Assembly: GCA_018780645.1 (NCBI GenBank)
Contig: JADMJJ010000007.1
Coordinates: 1 to 64,000, forward strand
Source: Burkholderiaceae bacterium
GTDB lineage: Bacteria > Pseudomonadota > Gammaproteobacteria > Burkholderiales > Burkholderiaceae_C
DNA: 64,000 bases
Direction of reading: 5' to 3'
The position numbers and the translations under genes were made by a program. Positions within the stretch are counted from its first letter, which is position 1; each line of letters begins with the position of its first letter. This document shows positions 1 through 8,905 of the stretch, piece after piece. A model generated the notes under the pieces. That model had not been told where the DNA came from and did not search any database. It was given only the letters and a program-made list of their open reading frames with translations.

Positions 1-345
1 TACATGATGGGCGACCAGCACGCGACCACCGACGAGCTGTTCGCCGCCGGCGCCACCTTCACCCTGCTGGCCTGGGGCTTCACCTATCTGTTCGTGATGC
101 TGCAGGAGCTGCAGCCGGGCAGCTTCGCGGCGGCCGTCAACCCCGAGTCGCCGCGCAGCTGGACCGAGCTGATGTTCCTCAGCTTCTCCCTGCTGTCCAG
201 CACCGGCATCGGCGACGTCATCCCGATCAAGCCGCCGGCCCGTGCGCTGGCCAGTGTCGAGATGTTTGCCGGCGTCATGTACCTGGCGGCCGTGGTGTCG
301 CGCCTGATCGGGCTGACCCTGCAGCGAGCGTCCGACAGGCACTGA
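1..345 (+). CDS. Potassium-channel-like pore protein, C-terminal part (5' truncated by window)
   Basis: The gene enters from the left edge, so its true start is outside the window; an in-frame ATG at 4 is probably internal. The visible 113 residues hold a hydrophobic helix (about residues 15-34), a pore loop with a STGIGD selectivity-filter-like motif (bases 199-216) and a second helix (about 84-104). This is the outer helix, pore and inner helix layout of the Ion_trans_2 family. TxGxGD is the K+ filter pattern, so K+ conduction across the inner membrane is the likely role, though this is inferred. The 3' end overlaps the convergent MFS gene tail-to-tail by 71 bases. No cytoplasmic ligand domain follows the pore. 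Confidence 0.8.
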   Translation, partial: YMMGDQHATTDELFAAGATFTLLAWGFTYLFVMLQELQPGSFAAAVNPESPRSWTELMFLSFSLLSSTGIGDVIPIKPPARALASVEMFAGVMYLAAVVSRLIGLTLQRASDRH

Positions 346-1483
346 GGCTCAGCAGCACCAGCGGCAGGCCCACCCCGAAGGACCAGCGGATGCCGAAGTG
401 CTCGGCGACGAAGCCGAGCGCGGGCGGGGCCAGCATGAAGGCGACGAAGGCGGTCTGCGCCAGGGCGGCGACATTGGTGGCCGCGGGCCGGTCGGTGCGT
501 TGCGCTGCCGCCGACATGGCCAGCGGGAACAGCACGCTGGTGCCCACGCCCATCAGGGCGAAGCCGAGCAGGGCCAGCACCGCATTCGATGCAAAAAAGA
601 CCAGCAGATTGCCGGCGGCCAGCACCAGCAGCAGCACCCGCGCCACCACGACCGGGCTGTGCCGCTCGACGTGGCTGTCCGCCAGATAGCGGGTCACCGC
701 CTGGGCCAAGGCACCGGTGGCGACGGCCAGCGCGCCCAGGTAGGGCGGGGCATGCATCGCGTCGCGCATATAGATCGCCGACCAGTCAATGCCTGCCCCT
801 TCGAGCACCAGCGCCGACAGCGACAGCAGCACCAGGCCCATGATGCCCGCCGTCGGCTTGGCGAAGTGCGGGGTCGCGGCGTCGCTGTTCGCGTGGCTGC
901 GCGCCGGGGCGGCATCGAAGCCGCCGAGCAACAGCACCGTCAGCACCAGGGCCAGCGGCACCATCAGCGCCAGCTGCCATTGCGGGGCTATGCCCAGGCG
1001 CGCGGAGAGCACCCCGAGCAGACCCGCACCGAAGAAGCCAAAGCTCCAGAAGGCGTGGGCCCGGTTCATCAGCCGCCGCCCCTCGACATGCTCGACGCGG
1101 TCGGCCTCCAGGTTGACGACCACCTCGATCGCACCGATCAGCAGGCCGGCGGGCAGCAGTATCAGGAACAGCGTCAGCGGCCCCTGCGCGTGCGCGGCGA
1201 CGGCATACCAGAACGGCACCAGCGTGGGCACGGCGAGCAGCATGCGGCGATGGCCGATGCGCTCGATTAGCCGGCCGGCAAAGGTCAGCGAGATCAAGGT
1301 GCCGACCGCCGCACCGATCAGGCCCAGCCCCAGCTGGCCCTCGGTGAGCCCCATCAGCCGCTGCAGCTCGCCCAGCCGTGGAAAGAACCCGCCAAGGCCG
1401 AAGGCGTAGAGGAAGAAGGCCGCGAAGACGCGTCTGTGCGCGGGCAGGCGAAGGCCGAGGCGGCGGATGAGGGAGGTCGTCAC
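275..1483 (-). CDS. MFS transporter (YbjJ-like)
   Basis: A 402-residue protein with the hydrophobicity of a 12-helix major facilitator. The loop between helices 2 and 3 has the MFS signature-like stretch AGRLIERIGHRR (residues 69-80). MNRAHAFWSFGFFGAG in the fourth to fifth helix region resembles the YbjJ-type subfamily of sugar or drug exporters. The start is GTG at 1483, overlapping the stop of the upstream glycosyltransferase as GTGA, so the two are almost certainly co-translated. The partnership suggests export of a glycosylated product, or import of a glycosylation target, but no substrate can be read from the sequence. The 3' end overlaps the convergent channel gene by 71 bases. Confidence 0.85.
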   Translation of the reverse strand: MTTSLIRRLGLRLPAHRRVFAAFFLYAFGLGGFFPRLGELQRLMGLTEGQLGLGLIGAAVGTLISLTFAGRLIERIGHRRMLLAVPTLVPFWYAVAAHAQGPLTLFLILLPAGLLIGAIEVVVNLEADRVEHVEGRRLMNRAHAFWSFGFFGAGLLGVLSARLGIAPQWQLALMVPLALVLTVLLLGGFDAAPARSHANSDAATPHFAKPTAGIMGLVLLSLSALVLEGAGIDWSAIYMRDAMHAPPYLGALAVATGALAQAVTRYLADSHVERHSPVVVARVLLLVLAAGNLLVFFASNAVLALLGFALMGVGTSVLFPLAMSAAAQRTDRPAATNVAALAQTAFVAFMLAPPALGFVAEHFGIRWSFGVGLPLVLLSLSACRTLAAGSARSGATPRPPGT

Positions 1484-2856
1484 GAGGGAAGCGGCGCCGG
1501 CCGTTGCGCGCTGCGTTGGAGCTCAAAGCTGCTCTGCCTGCCGGCAACGGCTTGTTCAACGCTGTCCAGCAGCCGTTCAAGCCCCGGCTCGAAGTTCGAG
1601 CCGCGCGACCCGGCAGCCGGTCCCTGCTCATTCGTTCGGGCCAGCAGGGCGGCGATCTGACGGCGCATGCGGCGGGCATTCGCCTTGGCTGCCGGCAAGA
1701 CCGTGCCGGAGCCGAGGTGTTGAACCCGCATGCCGTTGTCGAACTGGTCGAAGGCATAGGGCATCACCAGCTGCGGAATACCGGCGCGCAGCGCCTCGGC
1801 TGTTGTGCCTATGCCGCCGTGATGGACCAGCATCGCCAGCCGGGGCAGCAGCACCTCGAACGGCGCGCTTGCCTGCCACTGCACCCCGGGCGGCAGCGGG
1901 TGTGGCAGCTGGTCCGCGTAGGGGGTGATGAACAGCCCGCGCCGGCCCAGCGCTTGCAGCACGGACAGCGCGTCGGCGAAATAGCGCGCCGCATGCCGGT
2001 GGCCGGTGCCAGGTGTGAAGGCAATCGGCGCAGGGCCGGCGGCCAAGAAGGCCTCGAGTTCGGAGGCCAGGGTTCCCTGGCTCGGCGGCAGCGGAAACTG
2101 CCCCTCGACAAAGGTCTCGGGCCAGTCCGGCTGCCGGCCGGCATACCAGGACGGAAACAGTCCGACGCTGGCATCGCAGGCCGCCTGCATATGAGGCAGA
2201 AAGCTTGCCACCGGTGCGAGGCCGTGGACGGCTCTTGCGGCATTCAGCCCGGGCAGCAGATCGGGATCGATCCAGAACCGGTCTATCGTGCGCCACAGGG
2301 CGCGCCGCCAGGACAGCGGCACCCAGCGGGGCATCTGCAGCGAGCCCATCGTCAGCGGGTCGTGCACGGTGCGCAGACTGGCGGGGGCCAGGTAGGCGCC
2401 GACGATGCGCAAATCCGGCCGGCTGCTGCGGGCCAGCGCCGCCAGGGGCACCATGAAGGGATGGCTGAGAACGACGCAGGGCAGGGCCTTGGGTAGCGCG
2501 GCCATCAGCTCATGGACCACCTGCGCGCTGGGCAGCAGGCCGCGCCAGACGACGCCAAAGCCCTTGCGCTCGTCCCACAGGTCCGGCTCGTCCAGCACCG
2601 CCTGCGATTGCTCCTGCGTACCGTAGGCGAGGTAGGCCAGGCCGCTGTCCCGCACCCTGGTCTCATGAAAGCGCGGGATCAGCAGCAGCGTGCGCCGCCC
2701 GCGCTCTTGCAGGCCCCGGGCCAGCCTGAGAAAGGGGTAGAGATCGCCACCGGTGCCAAAGGTGCACAGCACGATCAAGGGCTCGGCGGGATGGTCTGGG
2801 TCGGTGCCGAGAAGCTCGGGAGGAACTGAGGACAGGCTGATCATCGGGCTTGGCAT
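1480..2856 (-). CDS. UDP-glycosyltransferase-like protein (GT1/GT28 fold)
   Basis: A 458-residue GT-B type glycosyltransferase. The N-terminal Rossmann half starts with FGTGGDLYPFLRLARGL (residues 33-49), the glycine-rich loop seen in macrolide, sterol and rhamnosyl transferases. The C-terminal half carries the nucleotide-sugar signature HHGGIGTTAEAL (345-356), a PQLVMPYAFDQFDN segment (361-374) and no transmembrane helix. It would transfer a sugar to a small lipophilic acceptor in the cytoplasm; the acceptor is unknown. An ATG at 2856 is used; a second in-frame ATG at 2844 is possible and neither has a strong ribosome site. It is translationally coupled to the downstream MFS gene. The protease gene starts divergently about 120 bases away. 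Confidence 0.85.
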   Translation of the reverse strand: MPSPMISLSSVPPELLGTDPDHPAEPLIVLCTFGTGGDLYPFLRLARGLQERGRRTLLLIPRFHETRVRDSGLAYLAYGTQEQSQAVLDEPDLWDERKGFGVVWRGLLPSAQVVHELMAALPKALPCVVLSHPFMVPLAALARSSRPDLRIVGAYLAPASLRTVHDPLTMGSLQMPRWVPLSWRRALWRTIDRFWIDPDLLPGLNAARAVHGLAPVASFLPHMQAACDASVGLFPSWYAGRQPDWPETFVEGQFPLPPSQGTLASELEAFLAAGPAPIAFTPGTGHRHAARYFADALSVLQALGRRGLFITPYADQLPHPLPPGVQWQASAPFEVLLPRLAMLVHHGGIGTTAEALRAGIPQLVMPYAFDQFDNGMRVQHLGSGTVLPAAKANARRMRRQIAALLARTNEQGPAAGSRGSNFEPGLERLLDSVEQAVAGRQSSFELQRSAQRPAPLPS

Positions 2857-2975
2857 GCAGCTATTGTCGGTGAGCTTTGGTTCGCGCCAGCCAATGTCCG
2901 TCTTGCCTTGAAAACCGCGCGTCCGCCATCATGTCCAGCGCTTTGGCGCAGCATGACGAACTCAAGGGACTTGAC

Positions 2976-4076
2976 ATGAAGGATTCGAGTACTCACCGGG
3001 CCCCCTGGCTGGCGTTTCTGCTGTGTTTCGCGTTCACGGCCCTGTCCGCCGCCGACGCACTGGCCAAGGGCCAGCCCCGCGTGCCGACGCCACGCGGGGC
3101 GCTGGCCGCCGACGAACTGGCCCATATCGCCGTGTTCAAGGCGGCCTCGCCGGCGGTGGTCAACATCACCGCTCTGGGCATGCAGCGCGATCTGTTCTCG
3201 CTCGATGTGCAGCAGGTGCCGCGGGGCACCGGCACCGGCTTTTTCTGGGACGACAGCGGCCACATCGTCACCAATTTCCATGTGATCCAGAACGCCAGCG
3301 CGGCCCAGGTCACGCTGGCCAATCAGAGCAGCTACAAGGCGCAGCTGGTCGGCGCCTTCCCGGACCGCGACCTGGCGGTGCTGAAGATCGACATGCCGCA
3401 GGCCAGGTTGACGGTGCTGCCGCTGGGCACCAGCCGCGACCTGCAGGTGGGCCAGAAGGTCTATGCCATCGGCAACCCCTTCGGTCTGGACCAGACCCTG
3501 ACCACCGGCATCGTCAGCGCGCTGAACCGCGAGATCGAGTCGGTGACGCGGCGCTCGATACGCGATGTGATCCAGACCGACGCGGCCATCAACCCTGGCA
3601 ACTCGGGCGGCCCGCTGCTCGATTCGGCCGGCCGGCTGATTGGCGTCAACACGGCCATCTACAGCCCCTCGGGCAGCAGTGCCGGCATCGGCTTTGCCAT
3701 TCCCGTCGATGAGGTCAACCGCATCGTGCCGCGCTTGATTCGGGACGGCCGCTTCGTGCGCCCGGCGCTGGGCATCAGCGCCGGGCCGGCGACGATGCGT
3801 CAGGCGCTGAACCTGCCCAAGGGCGTTGCACTGGTGGCGGTGACGCCTGGCGGCCCGGCCGAGCGCGCCGGTCTGCGCCCCTTCACCCGTGGCCGCGACG
3901 GCTCCATCATCGCCGGCGATGTGCTGACCGCGATCAACGATCAGCCGGTCAATGATCTGGACGATATGCTCAACGCACTGGAGCGCCTGCAGCCGGGTGA
4001 CAAGGTCCAGCTGACGCTGTGGCGCGCCGGCAGCACGCGTAAGCTCAGTGTGACGCTGGGCACCTCCAGCGACTAG
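2976..4076 (+). CDS. Trypsin-like serine protease with PDZ domain (HtrA/Deg-like), exported
   Basis: A 366-residue periplasmic protease. The ATG at 2976 is chosen because AAGGGA lies 6 bases upstream and it gives a clean signal peptide (residues 1-30, cleavage near ADALAKG); earlier in-frame ATGs at 2877 and 2931 would add a non-signal-like extension. The catalytic triad is visible: H102 in TNFHVI, D132 in DRDLAVLKI, S210 in NPGNSGGPL. One PDZ domain follows (about 265-355, PGGPAERAGL). The family degrades misfolded envelope proteins. At about 37 kDa with one PDZ it resembles DegS/HhoB-size members, but it has a cleavable signal rather than a clear anchor. It stands alone and its 3' end overlaps the convergent GST gene by 4 bases. 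Confidence 0.92.
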   Translation: MKDSSTHRAPWLAFLLCFAFTALSAADALAKGQPRVPTPRGALAADELAHIAVFKAASPAVVNITALGMQRDLFSLDVQQVPRGTGTGFFWDDSGHIVTNFHVIQNASAAQVTLANQSSYKAQLVGAFPDRDLAVLKIDMPQARLTVLPLGTSRDLQVGQKVYAIGNPFGLDQTLTTGIVSALNREIESVTRRSIRDVIQTDAAINPGNSGGPLLDSAGRLIGVNTAIYSPSGSSAGIGFAIPVDEVNRIVPRLIRDGRFVRPALGISAGPATMRQALNLPKGVALVAVTPGGPAERAGLRPFTRGRDGSIIAGDVLTAINDQPVNDLDDMLNALERLQPGDKVQLTLWRAGSTRKLSVTLGTSSD

Positions 4077-4786
4077 GCGGCGGGTGGCCGCGCCGGAATG
4101 CCCAGGCCCCGCTGCACCGCCGGCCGGGCCAGGAAGGCCTGCACCACGCGGGCCAGCTCGGGGAAGTCGGCATAGCCGACCAGCTCGCCGGCGCCATAGA
4201 AGACGACCAGGTTGTTGACCCAGGGCAGGATGGCGATGTCGGCGATGGTGTAGTCGTCGCCCATGATCCACTGCCTGCCGGTCAGGCGCTGGTTGAGCAC
4301 CGCGAGCAGGCGGCGCGACTCGGCCACATAGCGGTCGCGGGGGCGCTTGTCCTCGTACTCCTTGCCGGCGAATTTGTGGAAGAAGCCGAGCTGGCCGAAC
4401 ATCGGGCCCACGCCGCCCATCTGGAACATCAGCCACTGCAGCGTCTCGTAACGCAGCGCCGGATCGGCCGGCAGGAACTGGCCCGACTTCTCGGCCAGGT
4501 AGATCAGTATGGCGCCCGACTCGAACAGGGCCAGCGGCTTGCCACCCGGGCCCTGCGGGTCGACGATGGCTGGAATCTTGTTGTTCGGGTTCAGCGACAG
4601 GAACTCGGGCGTCAGCTGGTCATTGGTGTCGAAGCGCACCAGATGGGGCTCATAGGGCAGGCCGGTCTCCTCCAGCAGGATGGAAACCTTGACGCCATTG
4701 GGCGTGGGCAGCGAGTAGAGCTGGAGGCGTTCGGGCTGTTGCGCGGGCCACTTCTGGGTGATGGGGAAGGCGGACAGATCGGTCAT
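4073..4786 (-). CDS. Glutathione S-transferase, YfcG/YghU-like disulfide-bond oxidoreductase
   Basis: A 237-residue GST. The N-terminal thioredoxin-like domain contains LYSLPTPNGVKVSILLEE, where the TPNG stretch matches the Nu-class YfcG/YghU enzymes that use two glutathiones and reduce disulfides. The glutathione-site segments NKIPAIVD and FESGAILIYL follow, then an all-helical C-terminal domain with YTIADIAILPW. The start is ATG at 4786, overlapping the stop of the upstream SGNH-like gene as ATGA. A longer in-frame reading upstream runs against that gene and is not protein-like. Being last in a Kelch / SGNH / GST series suggests co-transcription, although no shared function is obvious. Confidence 0.9.
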   Translation of the reverse strand: MTDLSAFPITQKWPAQQPERLQLYSLPTPNGVKVSILLEETGLPYEPHLVRFDTNDQLTPEFLSLNPNNKIPAIVDPQGPGGKPLALFESGAILIYLAEKSGQFLPADPALRYETLQWLMFQMGGVGPMFGQLGFFHKFAGKEYEDKRPRDRYVAESRRLLAVLNQRLTGRQWIMGDDYTIADIAILPWVNNLVVFYGAGELVGYADFPELARVVQAFLARPAVQRGLGIPARPPAA

Positions 4787-5628
4787 TGGCTCAGGGCTGA
4801 GGGTGGTGTTGCGCCCATTGTGTTGCCCGCCGCAAGACCCTGCGCGGCTGGGGCCTTGTCCGCTGGGCAGTGCCGGCGCGGCGGATAGGCCTGCGCCGCG
4901 TCGGCCGCCACCTGGCGCAGCTGGGTCTGCGTGACGCCATCGATGCCCATGTCCAGCGCGGGCAGGCCCTGCGGCGAGGCGCCGGTGAGGGTGGCATAGA
5001 GCATCAGCGCGGTGAGATGGGCGCCGGCCAAGGTCGAGTGGTTGCCATCGGCGGCGTGCAGGGCCAGCGCCGGCATGCGCTCGCGGGCCAGATCCCAGGC
5101 CTGGCCGATAGGGGCCACGCAGGCCGGCTGCTGGCGGGCAATCGAGACATGCAGATCGTAGATGGTGCCGGTCTCGGGCACGCCGCGGCGCGGCCATTCG
5201 GGGAACAGCACCGGCAGCGCCTTGACCCTGCGGGCCTCCTGCACCAGTTCCCCGGCCTCGGCGGTGGAGTACTGGTACATGCCGGTGGTGCTGTACTTCT
5301 GCGCCTGCAGCACCACGGCCGTCCATTCGCGGCTGCGCAGCAGGGCAAGGCTTTGACTGTCGGCCAGGCGCTCGTCGAGGAACATCCAGCCCGGCGCCAC
5401 CGCCACGGCCACCGACTTGCCGGGCAAGCCGGCGCGCAGCAGGACCTCAAGCTGCTGCGGCAGCTGGTTCACCGTGGTGTGGCTGTTGCCCATCATCAGC
5501 ACGGTGACGTCGGCCGCGGGCGCCACCGGCGGTGGCGCCTCAAGCTCCATCTCTCGGTCCAGCGAGCCGCCGCCGCAGGCCGCCAGCAGCAGGGCTGCGG
5601 CCGCGACCAGCACGGACTGGGCGATCAT
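4783..5628 (-). CDS. SGNH-hydrolase-like lipoprotein
   Basis: A 281-residue predicted lipoprotein: a short signal peptide ends in LLAAC (lipid-modified Cys18). A putative esterase core follows, with GNSHTT (nucleophile Ser49 in a GNSH motif) and DGNHSTLAGAHL, which supplies Asp194 and His197 in the usual DxxH arrangement of SGNH enzymes. The block I motif is GNSH rather than the classic GDSL, as in several bacterial SGNH variants. The substrate is unknown; a surface or periplasmic acyl or acetyl ester is plausible. The start is ATG at 5628, overlapping the Kelch gene stop (ATGA), and the stop overlaps the GST start (ATGA), so the three genes form one unit. Confidence 0.7.
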   Translation of the reverse strand: MIAQSVLVAAAALLLAACGGGSLDREMELEAPPPVAPAADVTVLMMGNSHTTVNQLPQQLEVLLRAGLPGKSVAVAVAPGWMFLDERLADSQSLALLRSREWTAVVLQAQKYSTTGMYQYSTAEAGELVQEARRVKALPVLFPEWPRRGVPETGTIYDLHVSIARQQPACVAPIGQAWDLARERMPALALHAADGNHSTLAGAHLTALMLYATLTGASPQGLPALDMGIDGVTQTQLRQVAADAAQAYPPRRHCPADKAPAAQGLAAGNTMGATPPSALSQ

Positions 5629-6686
5629 GGCCGGTAGCGATAGAGGGCCATCGACTCGCTGCCAACAGCATCAGAGGCGCCGCCAAAGCCGCCCATCACA
5701 TAGATCGCGTCGCCAACCGCCACCGCGCCCAGGCCATGGCTGCGGTAAGGCATGGCCGGCAGGGCGGTCCATGCCTGGGTGGCGGGGTCGTAGCGCTCGA
5801 CCGCATCGCTGACGGTGCCCGGCGTCGATTCACCGCCGAGCGCATACAGCCTCCCGCCCAGCGCCACCACGGCCAGGCTGCCCCGTGCGGTGGGCAGGGG
5901 CGCGCCGGCCGCCCATTGATCGGTGGCGGCGGTGTAGATCTCGACGCTGGCCAGGCTTTGCTGGTCGGCCGCGCGTATGCCCGGCGCCCGGCCGCCGACC
6001 ACGTAGACGCGGCCGTCGATGGCGGCGGCGCCGGCGGCATTGCGCGGCGTGGCCAGCGCCGCGGCGCTGCTCCAGGCCTGGCTGGCGGGGTCGAACATCG
6101 AGTGGCTGGCCACCGAGGCGCTGGCACTGTTGCTGTAATTCCAGCCGCCGACCAGATGCAGGCGTCCGCCTGATGCAGCGGCGGCGGAGGCGAAGCTGAT
6201 GCGCGGCAGGACGGGGCCGGCGCTCCACTGGCCGCTGGCGGGGTCAAACACCTGGAAGGCGGTACTGGCCTCGCCGCCCATCGCATACAGCCGGTCGGCG
6301 GTGGCCAGGGCGGCGACATTGTCGGTGCCGCGCGGCAGGGCAGGGCCGCTGGCCCAGCTATTGGCGGCGATGTCGTAGACCATCACCGTGCGGCGGGTGT
6401 CGTAGCCGCCGACGACATAGATCTTGCCGCCCAGCGCGGCGACACCGAACTTGGCCACGCCCGAGGGCATGTCGGCCAGCTTGGTCCAGCCGGCCGGAAG
6501 GGCTGGCGCAGGAGCCGGAGCCGGGGCGGGTGCCGGCGAAGGAGCGGGAGCCGGAGCCGGAGAGGGGGCTGGCGACGGGGCCGGTGAAGGTGCAGGTGCG
6601 GCGGCCTCGGCGCCGCTACCGCCACCGCCGCAGGCGCTCAACAGCCACATGAGCAGGGCGCCGGAGGTTGCTGTTCTTCTTTGCAT
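5625..6686 (-). CDS. Kelch-repeat beta-propeller lipoprotein
   Basis: A 353-residue lipoprotein: the signal peptide ends in LLSAC (Cys19), followed by a low-complexity Ala/Pro/Ser linker of about 35 residues (near 30-64) and a six-bladed Kelch propeller. Blades are marked by VVGGYD, AMGGEA, LVGGWN, VVGGRA, ALGGES and VMGGFG, each followed by the expected Tyr/Trp spacing. ATG at 6686 is chosen over an upstream ATG at 6770 because AGGAGA sits just before it and it starts the signal peptide. Kelch propellers bind proteins or carbohydrate; the N-acetylneuraminate epimerase family is one relative, but no sialic acid genes are nearby. It is first in a unit with the SGNH-like and GST genes. Confidence 0.85.
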   Translation of the reverse strand: MQRRTATSGALLMWLLSACGGGGSGAEAAAPAPSPAPSPAPSPAPAPAPSPAPAPAPAPAPALPAGWTKLADMPSGVAKFGVAALGGKIYVVGGYDTRRTVMVYDIAANSWASGPALPRGTDNVAALATADRLYAMGGEASTAFQVFDPASGQWSAGPVLPRISFASAAAASGGRLHLVGGWNYSNSASASVASHSMFDPASQAWSSAAALATPRNAAGAAAIDGRVYVVGGRAPGIRAADQQSLASVEIYTAATDQWAAGAPLPTARGSLAVVALGGRLYALGGESTPGTVSDAVERYDPATQAWTALPAMPYRSHGLGAVAVGDAIYVMGGFGGASDAVGSESMALYRYRP

Positions 6687-6741
6687 GGAGTCTCCTGAAT
6701 GGGTGCACCGGTGCGATGCCACCCCAGTAGGCCCAGGCTCG

Positions 6742-6766
6742 CAGCGGCCCGCAAGACGGGCCGCTG
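6742..6766 (-). terminator. Hairpin after the winged-helix regulator gene
   Basis: A perfect 10-bp stem (CAGCGGCCCG / CGGGCCGCTG) with a 5-base loop sits in the 152-base gap between the regulator stop (6839) and the Kelch start (6686). There is no T-run after the stem on the minus strand, so it is a weak intrinsic terminator candidate, or an mRNA-stabilising or pausing hairpin. The A/T-rich stretch at about 6785-6812 is the likeliest place for a promoter of the Kelch unit. Confidence 0.45.
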
Positions 6767-6838
6767 CCAAACGCTATCCAAACCCCATCCAAAAGATATT
6801 TATTGTTGCGTGACAAGCACTTGCGTACGGCGGAAAGC

Positions 6839-8905
6839 TCAGCGCATCTGCATCAGATCGGCCACGGCGGTGTTGGAAATCTCCACCAGCGCGCTGCCAT
6901 CGGCGGCCAGCGCGAAGCTGGCCAGCTCGGGGAACGTGCCCAGCGCATGAACGCTCAGCTGCTCCTGCCGGCCGCTGGCCATATCGATCAGCCGGAAGCG
7001 CTCGCGGCTGCCGCGGGCCAGCACGACCAGGCCGCGCGGGCCCAGGCGCCAGTCGACCAGGGTCTCGCCGGGCAGCAGGACGTCGAGCTGGCGCTCGCGA
7101 CCATCGACGGCGCGATGCCGCAGCGGGCCGCCGAAGCGCTGCTGATAGACCAGGGCGCTGCCGTCGGGTGCCCACCGCATGGCGCGGCCCGGAGGCGTGT
7201 CGGTGGGGGCCACGACCGGCGGGCGGCTGCCATCGGCAGCGAAGCGCCAAAGCTGCCAGCTGCCACCGCGGTCGCTGGGCACCCAGACCTCGTTGGCGGT
7301 GGGGTGCCAGCCTGGCCGGCCATAGGTGGCCGCGTCGGCCGACAGCGCCTGCACCCGCCCGTCCGTTTGGCTCAGCACGCACAGGCCGAAGCGTTTGCCG
7401 GGTCCGCAACTGCCCAGAAACGCCACCTGGGCGCCGCGCGGCGACAGGGCCGGCGCCGCGGTCACCCCCTCGAGCCGGGTGAGCCGGCGGGCCTCGCCGC
7501 CGCCGCCATCGGTCTGCCACAGCTCGGACTGGCCGGACCGGCGCGACACGAACACGGTGGCATCGCCGCTGATGTCTGGGGCCCGGTCATTGGCCACCGA
7601 GGTGATGTGGCGCTCGGGCCTGCCGTCACCCCAGGCCAGGCGGGCGATGCTGACATGGGCGCGCAGCAGCGCATAGACGATGCGGCCGTCGGCGCTGCGC
7701 TTCGGGGCACTGCCTTCCAGGCCCAGGGGCAGGGCCTTGGCGCTGGCGCGGTCCCAGCTCAGCAGCACCCGGGTGTCCTGCCGGGTGGTGGAGAAGACCA
7801 GATCCCGACCTGCGGCGGTGTAGCTCAGGCCATGCAGCCAGTAAAGCTTCAGATGGGACAGGCGCTCGAGCTTGCCATCAAGGGCGATCTCGTACAGATC
7901 GCGTGTGCCGTCGGCCGGATCCTGTCTGGCGAAGGCCAGGCGCTGACCGTCGGGCGACCAGGCCGGCTGGTGATCGGGCATGGCCGCCGGCGGGGCGGTG
8001 CTCAGGCGGCGCAGTCCGCTGCCATCCGGGGCGATCAGGAACAGGCCACCGGCGCCCTCGGCCACGGCGCTGAAGGCGATCCAGCGGCCATCGGGCGACC
8101 AGTCGACGGTGGGCGTGAACATCGGCGCGCAGCGCGCCAGCTCGCGCTGGCTGCGCTCCGGCAAGCTATAGATCCACAGGCTGCATTGCCCGCCGCCGGC
8201 CGAGGCCACATAGGCGATGGCCCGGCCGTCGGGTGACCAGGCCAGACCCTGAACCTCGCCGGCCTCGCCACTGATGGCCTGCGGCGTGGCATTCAAATCA
8301 TCGGCGGCGCGCAGATACAGCCGGCCCGCGCCCTGGCCTTGCCACCAGCCAAAGGCCAGCAGCCGGCCGTCGGGCGAGAGCTGGCCCAGGTATTCGAGGC
8401 CGGGGTTCTGCGTCAGCGGCGTGGCCGTGGCCAGCGCCGCTTCTGGTGGTGGCGGTGTGCGCTGCAGCCAGGCCCAGGCCAGGGCCGAGCTGATCAGTGC
8501 GGTGGCCAGCACGGGCAGCATCAGGCGCCGGGCCGGTGCCGCAGCCGGAGCGGGATCGCCTGCCTGCATCACTGCACTCACCGGGGCGATCAGCCGGTAG
8601 CCCTTCTTGGCCACCGTCTCCACATAGCGCGGCGCCTCGGGGTCATCGCCCAGGGCCTGGCGTATGGTCCAGATGGCGGTATTGATGGCCTTGGGCGCGA
8701 CGAACTGGTTGCCGTCCCAGATGGTGTCGACGATCTCCTCGCGGCTCACCGTCTCGCCGGCATGGCGGGCCAGCAGCACCAGCAGCGCCATCGCCTTGTG
8801 GCGCAGCGGCCGCTGCTCCTGGCCGCGCAGCAGGCGGTTGCCGGCGGCGTCAACAGTCCAATCGCCGAGCGTGAAGCGGTCGCGGGCCGGGTCCACTGCG
8901 CTCAA
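6839..8905 (-). CDS. Membrane-anchored winged-helix regulator with TolB/WD40-like propeller (CadC-like architecture)
   Basis: A 688-residue protein. Residues about 10-110 form an OmpR/CadC-type winged helix (LRHKAMALLVLL, then AINTAIWTIRQALGDD and YVETVAKKGYRLIAPV). A single transmembrane helix lies near 128-150. The remaining ~530 residues are a TolB-like beta-propeller with repeated SPDGR and WSPDG(R/Q) motifs (LSPDGRLLAFG, WSPDGRAIAYV, WSPDGRWIAFS, WSPDGQRLAFA). The fold implies DNA binding in the cytoplasm and sensing in the periplasm, as in CadC/ToxR-type one-component systems. The start is TTG at 8905, overlapping the upstream carboxypeptidase stop as TTGA; a GTG at 8896 is an alternative. 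Coupling to an exported peptidase suggests it may sense that enzyme's substrate or product, which is inference. Confidence 0.88.
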   Translation of the reverse strand: MSAVDPARDRFTLGDWTVDAAGNRLLRGQEQRPLRHKAMALLVLLARHAGETVSREEIVDTIWDGNQFVAPKAINTAIWTIRQALGDDPEAPRYVETVAKKGYRLIAPVSAVMQAGDPAPAAAPARRLMLPVLATALISSALAWAWLQRTPPPPEAALATATPLTQNPGLEYLGQLSPDGRLLAFGWWQGQGAGRLYLRAADDLNATPQAISGEAGEVQGLAWSPDGRAIAYVASAGGGQCSLWIYSLPERSQRELARCAPMFTPTVDWSPDGRWIAFSAVAEGAGGLFLIAPDGSGLRRLSTAPPAAMPDHQPAWSPDGQRLAFARQDPADGTRDLYEIALDGKLERLSHLKLYWLHGLSYTAAGRDLVFSTTRQDTRVLLSWDRASAKALPLGLEGSAPKRSADGRIVYALLRAHVSIARLAWGDGRPERHITSVANDRAPDISGDATVFVSRRSGQSELWQTDGGGGEARRLTRLEGVTAAPALSPRGAQVAFLGSCGPGKRFGLCVLSQTDGRVQALSADAATYGRPGWHPTANEVWVPSDRGGSWQLWRFAADGSRPPVVAPTDTPPGRAMRWAPDGSALVYQQRFGGPLRHRAVDGRERQLDVLLPGETLVDWRLGPRGLVVLARGSRERFRLIDMASGRQEQLSVHALGTFPELASFALAADGSALVEISNTAVADLMQMR

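Noticed and set aside
4787-5326. In-frame N-terminal extension of the YfcG-like GST
   Set aside because: It runs in another frame over the SGNH-like gene and is low-complexity; the GST fold starts at the ATG at 4786.
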